Part shown: positions 1-5,465 of the stretch, piece by piece
Numbering within the stretch: position 1 is the first letter of the stretch
How the letters are laid out: each line of letters starts with the position of its first letter
Source of the DNA: JAPLDA01 sp043742705
Lineage (GTDB): Bacteria > Bacteroidota > Bacteroidia > AKYH767-A > 2013-40CM-41-45
Direction of reading: 5' to 3'
DNA: 12,971 bases
Assembly (NCBI GenBank): GCA_043742705.1
Contig: JAYTXY010000058.1
Location: 1 to 12,971, forward strand
The notes under the pieces: model-generated
Told to the model about the DNA's origin: nothing
Databases searched by the model: none
Seen by the model: the letters and a program-made list of their open reading frames with translations, nothing else
Program-made: the position numbers and the translations under genes

Positions 1-1503
1 AACACTTGTTGAATGATATGGTCCGCCACTTCCATATGCACCAATCGGAACACGAATGATGCAACTCACCGGCCATTTGCCGTTGCTTAAATAATATGAA
101 CGACTCACTTCCGTGAACAATTGATTTAAGCCGGGCCAGATGTAATCTGCAAACTGAACTTCCACAATCGGCTTGCAACCCGCAGCACTCATTCCCACCG
201 TACTTCCGATGATGAATGCTTCCTGTATCGGTGTGTTGAACACACGATCGTCACCGAATTTTTCTGCAAGTGTTGCGGCTTCACGAAATACTCCGCCTAA
301 TTTTCCGCCTACATCTTGTCCGTACAGCAGACATTCTTTGTGTTTCGTCATCAGTTCCTGCACAGCAAACAGCGCACAGTCAACCATTAATGTTTTTTCT
401 TTTCCTTTCGGTTCGCGTTCTCCTTTTTCTTCCGTGATTGGTGTGGGAGAAAAATTATAGTTGAACAAATCTTCTGGTTTCGGATCTTCTGCCTTTAGTG
501 CTTTTTCAAAATCGGTTTGTACAAGCAGTTTTGTTCTCGTCTCAATCAATTTCAAATCTTTGTCCGAATGACCTTCTTCAACGAGTTGCTTCCTGAATTT
601 CGGCAACGGATCACGCTTTGCATGTTCTTCGAGATCGTCTCTGTACCATTCTCTTCTTACACCGGAAGTATGATGAGCCAACAACGGAACTTTTGCATGA
701 ATCAAAAAAGGTCTGCGTTCGGTGCGGATTATGTTAAGTACTTCACGAATGGTTTCATACGAAGAGAAAAAATCTGTTCCGTCAATGCTGCGGACTTCAA
801 GACCTTTGAATCCTTTTGCATATTCAGCAGCGTCCATCGCACGGATCTCTTTTGCGCTGGCTGAGATATCCCATTCATTGTCCTGAATAAAATATAAAAT
901 CGGAAATTGTTTCAGCACGGCCATTTGGAAAGCTTCTGCTACTTCTCCTTCAGTAACAGAACCGTCTCCCATGGAGCAGACTACAACAGGAAGAGGAGAA
1001 GGGGAGAAAGTGGGAGAGTGAGAATTTTCTACTACAGGCACTTTCTCACTTTCACGCTTTCTCATTTTCTCCATGTACTGAATTCCCATTGCAATTCCTG
1101 TTGTCGGAATTGCCTGCATTCCTGTCGCTGAAGATTGATGCGGAATTTTCGGCATGTCATCTCTTCGTAAAGCAGGATGACAATAATAGGTTCTTCCTCC
1201 TGAAAACGGATCGTCACGTTTGGCGAGCAACTGCAACATCAGCTCGTACGGTTTTAATCCGATGCCGAGTAGAATGCTATCGTCACGATAATAGGCGGAG
1301 AGAAAATCCTGTGGTTTTAATTGCAATCCAAGAGCAAGCTGAACAGCCTCATGTCCACGAGAACATGCATGTACATACTTGGAAGTGATCTGTGATTTTT
1401 CTTCGTACAGATCACTCATTGCACGTGCTGTGCACATCAGCTCATATGCTTTCTCTATAATTTTTTCGTCTATCTTCTTTTTCAATTTCGTATCGGTAAT
1501 CAT
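1..1503 (-). CDS. Fused E1 (alpha+beta) 2-oxoacid dehydrogenase, 3' end cut by window
   Basis: This is a thiamine-diphosphate-dependent E1 of the branched-chain 2-oxoacid (2-oxoisovalerate) dehydrogenase type. It decarboxylates 2-oxo acids and passes the acyl group to lipoyl-E2 in the cytosol. I translated it by hand from ATG at 1503 and found 501 codons open to the window edge. The alpha part (about 1-345) shows SRGHEAVQ at 49-56, YYRDD at 71-75, the TPP/Mg motif from GDG (179-181) to QDN (207-209), and HHTSGV at 277-282. The beta part (from about 370) shows LLYGQDVGG at 392-400, GVFREA at 404-409, FNTPIQEAF at 422-430 (its Glu is the usual catalytic position) and QFADYIWPG at 450-458. Alpha and beta are one chain, as in many Bacteroidota homologues; the usual length is near 650-690 aa, so roughly 150-190 residues are missing here. 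Residues 145-170 look like an insertion (see the repeat entry). The substrate preference is inferred from the family. Confidence 0.92.
   Translation of the reverse strand, partial: MITDTKLKKKIDEKIIEKAYELMCTARAMSDLYEEKSQITSKYVHACSRGHEAVQLALGLQLKPQDFLSAYYRDDSILLGIGLKPYELMLQLLAKRDDPFSGGRTYYCHPALRRDDMPKIPHQSSATGMQAIPTTGIAMGIQYMEKMRKRESEKVPVVENSHSPTFSPSPLPVVVCSMGDGSVTEGEVAEAFQMAVLKQFPILYFIQDNEWDISASAKEIRAMDAAEYAKGFKGLEVRSIDGTDFFSSYETIREVLNIIRTERRPFLIHAKVPLLAHHTSGVRREWYRDDLEEHAKRDPLPKFRKQLVEEGHSDKDLKLIETRTKLLVQTDFEKALKAEDPKPEDLFNYNFSPTPITEEKGEREPKGKEKTLMVDCALFAVQELMTKHKECLLYGQDVGGKLGGVFREAATLAEKFGDDRVFNTPIQEAFIIGSTVGMSAAGCKPIVEVQFADYIWPGLNQLFTEVSRSYYLSNGKWPVSCIIRVPIGAYGSGGPYHSTSV
995..1072. repeat. 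78-bp imperfect palindrome inside the E1 coding region
   Basis: The left arm 995-1024 and right arm 1043-1072 are inverted copies matching at 24 of 30 positions (18 of 21 in the inner part), separated by an 18-nt spacer. The arms are purine-rich on one strand and pyrimidine-rich on the other, built from GAGAAAGTG and AGTGAGAA units. The element lies in frame within the E1 gene. It encodes about residues 145-170, a charged then Ser/Pro-rich stretch that sits between the conserved GIQYM segment and the VVVCSMGDG strand, where family members normally have a shorter link. The arm matches are counted directly; that this is a mobile or dispersed repeat inserted into the gene is inference. Confidence 0.65.
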
Positions 1504-1542
1504 CAGACAAACCTACATAAAATGTGGCAAAGAAGCATAGCG

Positions 1543-1576
1543 GATTTCATTGAATTTGCGTGCAAATTCCGAAATC
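1543..1576. repeat. Inverted repeat just downstream of the ClpP-like gene
   Basis: A perfect 8-bp palindrome, GAATTTGC (1552-1559) and GCAAATTC (1562-1569) with a 2-nt centre, is nested in a second perfect pair, GATTTC (1543-1548) and GAAATC (1571-1576). It starts 4 bp after the TGA of the ClpP-like gene and ends about 40 bp before the E1 start codon. Neither strand has a T-run after it, so it does not look like a standard intrinsic terminator. It could be an operator, a 3'-end stabilising hairpin or a processing site. Confidence 0.5.
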
Positions 1577-1579
1577 AAT

Positions 1580-2206
1580 TCAGATCTGAACTGTTGATTC
1601 AGTAAGCGATTCGTTAGCAGGAAATCTTAACTGCCCGGAGCCGAATGGTTGTCCCTGCATGGGTTCTCCGATGGTAATCATATCTGAGTCGGGCTTCACC
1701 AATTCCGATTTCACTTCGTGAGTAAGTCCGTACACTTTTGCTTCATCAGGATTCAATGTTGTCCTGTTGTGCATGTCCTTTTCAATATCCTCAATGGTTC
1801 TGTTTGTTGTGTCAGCGATTACTTTCGCGATGTTACGTTGATCAATCTGCAATCCTTTCAGATACTCTTCGAGTTGTTTTTCATCAATACTTTGATTTCC
1901 ATTGATGTTCAGTTTCACTCCGTGAATTAAAAAGCGTGAGTGAGGAACGGAAAATCTTTTTTTACCTGCGCAGTAAATCACCACTCCGATGGAATCAACA
2001 CTTCCGAAATTGTAGGTGTAGATATCGATCGGAATTCCTTTCAGGTAATTGTAAAGAGAGAGTCCGTGAAATACAGATCCGCCCGGAGATGAAATCAAGA
2101 GATGCAGTTTCGTGCAACCCTGACTGATCTTTTGGTCAATCGCTTTGAAAAGCAGGTCTGCACTCTGGTTGTTTACAGGTGCAAGAAATCGAATTACTCC
2201 ATCCAT
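1580..2206 (-). CDS. ClpP-like (S14 family) serine protease homologue, altered triad
   Basis: This 208-aa protein has the ClpP/crotonase-type fold. Residues 35-52 (LHLLISSPGGSVFHGLSL) match the ClpP strand and Gly-Gly oxyanion segment. GSVDSIG at 68-74 matches the ClpP nucleophile motif, giving Ser72, and SRFLIHG at 90-96 gives His95. The C-terminal motif NPDEAKVYGLTHEV at 152-165 matches the ClpP segment that ends in EYGLVD, but ungapped alignment puts Arg148 where ClpP has its catalytic Asp. The N-terminus lacks the leader and axial-loop region of housekeeping ClpP, and a tail of about 40 residues (169-208) follows the domain. ClpP forms barrels fed by AAA+ unfoldases; no Clp ATPase is encoded here. 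It may be a peptidase with a changed triad or a non-proteolytic relative. The start is the ATG at 2206; no Shine-Dalgarno is visible. It lies between the TMEM175-type gene (80 bp upstream) and E1 (76 bp downstream). Confidence 0.82.
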   Translation of the reverse strand: MDGVIRFLAPVNNQSADLLFKAIDQKISQGCTKLHLLISSPGGSVFHGLSLYNYLKGIPIDIYTYNFGSVDSIGVVIYCAGKKRFSVPHSRFLIHGVKLNINGNQSIDEKQLEEYLKGLQIDQRNIAKVIADTTNRTIEDIEKDMHNRTTLNPDEAKVYGLTHEVKSELVKPDSDMITIGEPMQGQPFGSGQLRFPANESLTESTVQI

Positions 2207-2286
2207 GTTAAAGTATCTTTTATAAGTGAGGAGCGAAGTTACTTATTCATTGGTTATTTCACCTCAGGAAACTTTGCAGTAGATGA

Positions 2287-2871
2287 TCAATTTTTTTCTT
2301 GCATTGATTTCTCAATGTTCCTGTCAGGAATCCACCACATCACTGCCACTGCGATGAAAATAACAGTTGAGATAGCTGGATGTAAAAACGCGCATGGAAT
2401 AGCAATGGTATAGGCAATGGTTGAGCGCAGCCCTTTTTTTTCCTGCTTCTTCAAAGGGATCAATAAGTGTTCGTGGTTCTTGTTTCCTTCCCGGATAATA
2501 CGGAGCAAAATATAATAGGCGACTCCGCACATGTTCAGCAGGAAGGCATACGTGGCAACGGTGACGCTTTCAAAATGATTGACTCCCATCCATGCAGTTG
2601 CAAAAGGAGTGAGGGAAAGCCAGAACAGAAGGTGGAGATTTGCCCACAGCATTTTGCTGTTGACATGATTAACGGTATGAAGCAGGTGATGATGGTTGCC
2701 CCAGTAAATTCCAATGAAGGCAAAACTCATCAGATAACTGAAGAAAATTGAAATGAGTTCCTTCATCGATTCCCAATGAGTATCATGCGGAACTTTTAGC
2801 TCAAGCACCATGATGGTGATGATGATGGCAATTACTCCGTCACTGAATGCTTCCATTCTTGTTTTTGTCAT
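2287..2871 (-). CDS. TMEM175-family (DUF1211) potassium channel protein
   Basis: This 194-aa integral membrane protein belongs to the TMEM175/DUF1211 family, whose studied bacterial members are potassium-permeable channels assembled around a hydrophobic pore lined by the first helix. The hallmark is RMEAFSDGVIAIIITIMVLE at 5-24, with the conserved FSDGV (9-13). Further hydrophobic segments lie at about 42-60, 76-92, 104-122, 148-164 and 166-181, giving the six expected helices. HHHLLH at 60-65 and LSLTPF at 85-90 are also typical. The start codon lies inside the 3' end of the upstream CtlX-like gene, a 32-nt overlap in another frame, so translation is probably coupled. Met6 is a possible alternative start, but Met1 keeps the usual short lead before the motif. 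The physiological role here is unknown. Confidence 0.9.
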   Translation of the reverse strand: MTKTRMEAFSDGVIAIIITIMVLELKVPHDTHWESMKELISIFFSYLMSFAFIGIYWGNHHHLLHTVNHVNSKMLWANLHLLFWLSLTPFATAWMGVNHFESVTVATYAFLLNMCGVAYYILLRIIREGNKNHEHLLIPLKKQEKKGLRSTIAYTIAIPCAFLHPAISTVIFIAVAVMWWIPDRNIEKSMQEKN

Positions 2872-3808
2872 ATGCGTTACGTTTAGAAGTTCTGGCTGTT
2901 AGAAAAATTTCTGCGATCATGCATCGCACACTACCTCCGCCGATCATTTCGATCGTGTTGATTGAAAGTGGTGTCAACTGACCGTGTTTTTCAATTTTAT
3001 TTTTCTGAATGTCTGCAAGGCTGTCGAATGCTCGTTGGGAGAGGATGACAATCTGTTCGTTCGAACTGGTCTGAACAGCAAGCATATTTCCTGCAAAATC
3101 ATTCATTTGTTCAAATGTGATTTCAATAACTTCATGACCGGTGAATATGAGTGAATTCCTGATCAGTTCTCTTTCAATTTCATTGGTAATACTTTCTTCG
3201 CAAAGGACTGCGAATTTTTCGCCAATGCTCATCATCACGTTGGTGTGATAGATTTCTTTTCCTGACTCATCCACCGCATGAAAAAAAAACATCTCATAAT
3301 TCAGGTGTGCTGAAATTTTTTTTAAAATTTCTTTGCTTGTTCGAGGTGACGAACATGCGTAAGCAATTTTATTTTCATGATCAAATACGATACTTCCGGT
3401 ACCTTCTAAAAATTTGCCCTCGGTTTCGCATGCGGAAAAATCAACGATGCTTGTCAACTCAAAATTTTTTTTCAACGAAGCAAGGATGTCGTGCCTCCTT
3501 TCGGGCCTTCTGTTAGGAGCAAATAGTGGATACAGGATAGCGCTTCCGTCAGCATGAAATGTCACCCAGTTGTTTGGAAAAATTGCATCAGGTTTTGAAG
3601 GTGAAATTGTATCATTAAAAATAAAAACATTTACCCCTTTTAATTTCAACGTATCAGCAAGGGAGTCAAATTCTTTCATCACATTTTGTTGAACTGATGC
3701 AATCAGCTCATTTTTTATTCTGGTCTGAAAAGCATTTGATCCTTCTGTTTCTCTATTGAAAGAAAATCCGGATGGTCTTACCAATAATATGTTTTTGGCT
3801 AATTGCAT
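2840..3808 (-). CDS. ctlX: CtlX-like citrulline hydrolase (amidinotransferase/ADI fold)
   Basis: This 322-aa protein of the arginine deiminase/amidinotransferase superfamily resembles the citrulline utilization hydrolase CtlX, which hydrolyses citrulline to ornithine, CO2 and ammonia in the cytosol. Visible motifs in order are IFPNNWVTFH at 76-85, FLEGTGSIVFD at 133-143 (Glu/Gly substrate-binding loop), YHTNVMMSIG at 187-196 (catalytic His188) and EMIGGGSVRCMIAEIF at 287-302, where Cys296 is the expected nucleophile. The length fits one pentein domain without the extra helical module of true arginine deiminases. The start lies 2 bp after the stop of the pseudouridine synthase gene, and the end overlaps the TMEM175-type gene, so all three are probably cotranscribed. 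Some relatives are labelled only 'amidinotransferase' or 'arginine deiminase-related', so the substrate is a family-based assignment. Confidence 0.83.
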   Translation of the reverse strand: MQLAKNILLVRPSGFSFNRETEGSNAFQTRIKNELIASVQQNVMKEFDSLADTLKLKGVNVFIFNDTISPSKPDAIFPNNWVTFHADGSAILYPLFAPNRRPERRHDILASLKKNFELTSIVDFSACETEGKFLEGTGSIVFDHENKIAYACSSPRTSKEILKKISAHLNYEMFFFHAVDESGKEIYHTNVMMSIGEKFAVLCEESITNEIERELIRNSLIFTGHEVIEITFEQMNDFAGNMLAVQTSSNEQIVILSQRAFDSLADIQKNKIEKHGQLTPLSINTIEMIGGGSVRCMIAEIFLTARTSKRNAYDKNKNGSIQ

Positions 3809-3810
3809 TA

Positions 3811-4374
3811 CTACGTCAAGTCTATTTCTTGTACAGTACCCGCCTTCAAATTCATCAGGTGAAAATCGCCAACGCGTACTCTTACCAATCGCAAAGTGGG
3901 GAAGCCAACAGCCGCTGTCATTTTACGAACCTGCCTTTCTTTGCCTTCGGTGAGAATGACGGAGACCCAACTGGTTGGACCGTGTCTATCGTCACGGATT
4001 TTACGAGTGCGGGGAGGGAAGTCAGGATTTGTATTCAACCGAAATGCTTTGCTGGGTTTTGTGATGTACTTCACATTCCGGATTCCGATTTCAACCCCAT
4101 GTTGCAATTGATTAATTGCTTCTTCGGTAATTAATCCATCAACTTGAGCGTGGTATTCTTTTTCTATATGTTGGCTGCGGATAAATTCGCTCATCTTTCC
4201 GTCAGTGGTCAATAGCAGCAAACCTTCACTGTCTTCATCTAGTCTGCCAATCGCCATTGTACCGTTTGGAAAATTGTAAAGTTCACCGAGTAGTTTTTTC
4301 TTTTTCAGTTCGCAAACAAACTGGCTGAGATAGCCGTAGGGTTTGTGGATGAGGAAGTGTTGGTGAGAAAGCAT
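3811..4374 (-). CDS. rluE: 23S rRNA pseudouridine synthase, RluE-like (RsuA family)
   Basis: This 187-aa protein converts a uridine of ribosomal RNA to pseudouridine; E. coli RluE acts on 23S U2457. HKPYGYLSQF at 10-19 is the family's N-terminal motif. AIGRLDEDSEGLLLLTTDG at 41-59 contains the catalytic Asp46. KEYHAQVDG at 72-80 and LTEGKERQVRKM at 141-152 followed by LRLVRVRVG are the other conserved blocks. There is no S4 RNA-binding domain before the catalytic core, which favours RluE over RluB, RluF or RsuA. The ATG at 4374 places the IHKPYG motif directly after a short lead, as in relatives. It is the first gene of the probable three-gene unit with the CtlX-like and TMEM175-type genes. 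The target position in this organism is inferred. Confidence 0.9.
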   Translation of the reverse strand: MLSHQHFLIHKPYGYLSQFVCELKKKKLLGELYNFPNGTMAIGRLDEDSEGLLLLTTDGKMSEFIRSQHIEKEYHAQVDGLITEEAINQLQHGVEIGIRNVKYITKPSKAFRLNTNPDFPPRTRKIRDDRHGPTSWVSVILTEGKERQVRKMTAAVGFPTLRLVRVRVGDFHLMNLKAGTVQEIDLT

Positions 4375-4469
4375 ATGACCACAAAATGAATTTACAATTC
4401 AAATTTTCCGAAGGTAATTTTTTACTCCGTAATGAAAAAGTTCAATCTGCTTTCAGCATGTGCGACACT
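4375..4469. other. Intergenic region, response regulator to rluE
   Basis: These 95 bp must carry the 3' end of the response-regulator transcript and the promoter of the rluE operon if the two are separate. The DNA is A/T-rich with several TTTG words on the minus strand, but I find no clean TTTG plus TAnnTTTG pair and no hairpin followed by a T-run. Readthrough from the response-regulator gene therefore remains possible. Confidence 0.4.
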
Positions 4470-4889
4470 TTAGGAAGCATTCGTATGTTTAATTTGCTCT
4501 TTTAATTCCAGAAGAGCATCCAAGGTCAACGGTTTCATATAGTAACCGACAACATTGTTGTATGAAAAAGCTTTTTTTCGCTCTTCAGGATCGTTCACGG
4601 AGCAAAGCATGACAATCCTGCAATGAATTTTATTCTGACTTCTAACCTGTTCAAATACATCCAGGAATTCCAACCCTGATAACATTGGCATGTTGACGTC
4701 CATGAAAATAAGTTCAGGAAGATGATGATGAGCCTGAGCTGAAGTTGTTAGTAAATCGAGTGCTTCCACCCCGGTTTCGGCTTCAATAATTTCATCAGCT
4801 AAATCAGCTCTCTCAATATTTTTTCGGAGAAGCCATCGGTCGATTTTGTTATCGTCAACAATCAGTACTTTTTCAAAGTGTGTAGCCAT
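4470..4889 (-). CDS. Single-domain response regulator (CheY-like receiver)
   Basis: This 139-aa protein consists of one receiver domain with no output domain. The acidic pair is Asp12-Asp13 (LIVDDN), the phosphoacceptor is Asp64 in FMDVNMP, the switch Ser/Thr is probably Ser97 (MLCSVND), and the conserved lysine is Lys119 in YMKPL. All residues needed for phosphotransfer are present. It resembles the small receivers common in Bacteroidota that work with orphan histidine kinases, phosphotransfer proteins or by protein contact rather than by binding DNA. No kinase is encoded in the window. An insertion-like loop before beta-3 (about 49-58, SAQAHHH) is slightly longer than in CheY. The start ATG is preceded by A-rich DNA without a Shine-Dalgarno. 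Its cognate kinase and output are unknown. Confidence 0.93.
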   Translation of the reverse strand: MATHFEKVLIVDDNKIDRWLLRKNIERADLADEIIEAETGVEALDLLTTSAQAHHHLPELIFMDVNMPMLSGLEFLDVFEQVRSQNKIHCRIVMLCSVNDPEERKKAFSYNNVVGYYMKPLTLDALLELKEQIKHTNAS

Positions 4890-4946
4890 AAGATTGTTTT
4901 TTTAAGATTAATTTTTGTAGCTGCTTTTTCTCATTTGCTGAAATAA

Positions 4947-4993
4947 GTGTGCGCAAGGACAGGCGAGAGGGAACAGTGCCTTCCCTCACACAC
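4947..4993. repeat. GC-rich hairpin upstream of the response regulator
   Basis: GAGGGAA (4967-4973) and TTCCCTC (4981-4987) form a perfect 7-bp stem with a 7-nt loop. GTGTG at 4947-4951 and a CACAC run at 4987-4993 could add an outer helix. It stands out from the A/T-rich surroundings and lies in the 202-bp gap between the 64-aa ORF and the response regulator. No T-run follows on either strand, so it may be a leader structure, a protein site or a weak 3' end. Confidence 0.4.
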
Positions 4994-5091
4994 ACTCGTT
5001 ATAAGATCATCACCAGCTGCAGTTAAATTTGCGATTTGATGGGTGGCAAAAATGTTAGCCGCCTATGCCGCAACCGGTAATGATGAACGAT

Positions 5092-5286
5092 TTAGTTTTT
5101 GTCACCAGTGCCATTATCGATGATGACAATTTTTTTTTCTTCATCGAACTTGTATTCGTTTGATTCAATAATGTTCTTCGCTTGTTCAATGGTCGTCTGG
5201 TTGTTTTTTGAGTATTCTTCATTGTTCAATTGCTCAGCATTTGTGTTCATGCCGAGAAACATCAGGATGGCAATTAATAGTTCCAT
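5092..5286 (-). CDS. Small hypothetical protein, possibly exported (64 aa)
   Basis: I do not recognise this ORF. Residues 1-17 (MELLIAILMFLGMNTNA) are hydrophobic and could be a short signal peptide ending at an Ala, though there is no basic residue at the N-terminus. The rest is hydrophilic and rich in Asn, Glu and Lys, with a helix-like stretch at 32-45 and a short strand-like KKIVIID near 51-57. The amino-acid make-up is like a real soluble protein of this A/T-rich genome, whereas the opposite-strand frame over the same DNA reads as a hydrophobic, Ser/Phe-rich shadow. Its promoter region contains a terminator-like hairpin (5345-5382) about 60 bp before the start codon, which may control it. 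No function is proposed; the call rests on composition and position only. Confidence 0.45.
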   Translation of the reverse strand: MELLIAILMFLGMNTNAEQLNNEEYSKNNQTTIEQAKNIIESNEYKFDEEKKIVIIDNGTGDKN

Positions 5287-5344
5287 GGTAATTTAGTTTT
5301 AGAGTTAGTACTTATAGTTGATAATGCAATATTAGGTCGTGTGT

Positions 5345-5382
5345 AAAAAAAAAATGTTACAAAAAGTGGCTTTTGGTAACAT
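5345..5382 (-). terminator. Strong intrinsic terminator or attenuator on the minus strand
   Basis: The arms 5354-5366 and 5370-5382 pair at 12 of 13 positions around a 3-nt loop. On the minus strand the stem is followed directly by nine T (5353-5345), the classic arrangement of a Rho-independent terminator. There is no T-run on the plus-strand side. It is not at the end of an annotated minus-strand gene: it lies upstream of the 64-aa ORF and opposite the leader of the plus-strand helical-repeat gene. It may therefore stop antisense transcripts coming from dsbD, or attenuate a transcript that begins near 5405 and leads into the small ORF. Confidence 0.7.
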
Positions 5383-5401
5383 ACCAATATAATACAAATA
5401 T

Positions 5402-5431
5402 TTTGGACGATCAAATATATTTTTACATTTG
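5402..5431 (+). promoter_or_regulatory. Bacteroidota-type promoter for the helical-repeat gene
   Basis: TTTG at 5402-5405 (-33 box) and TACATTTG at 5424-5431 (-7 box, consensus TAnnTTTG) are 18 bp apart, close to the spacing described for Bacteroidota primary-sigma promoters. Transcription would begin near 5437, giving a leader of about 30 nt before the ATG at 5466. Both boxes match the consensus fully, so this is the best promoter in the window. Confidence 0.7.
5412..5419 (-). promoter_or_regulatory. Opposed -7 box (TATATTTG) on the minus strand
   Basis: The minus strand carries TATATTTG, a full match to TAnnTTTG, lying inside the spacer of the plus-strand promoter. No good TTTG is found at the expected upstream distance; the nearest TTG (5436-5434) is only 14 bp away. 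If active, transcription would begin near 5405 and meet the terminator hairpin within about 60 nt before reaching the 64-aa ORF. Confidence 0.35.
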
Positions 5432-5465
5432 TCCAATGTTTACAGGACTTTAAGACAACTACAGC

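Noticed and set aside
173..1388. Plus-strand ORFs across the left part of the window
   Set aside because: They lie opposite the fused E1 gene, whose minus-strand frame is open over all 1503 bases with continuous family motifs. The plus-strand translations have no recognisable domains.
5099..5296. Plus-strand ORF of 65 aa over the small minus-strand ORF
   Set aside because: It is Ser/Phe/Met-rich and reads like an antisense shadow; the minus-strand frame has a more natural composition.
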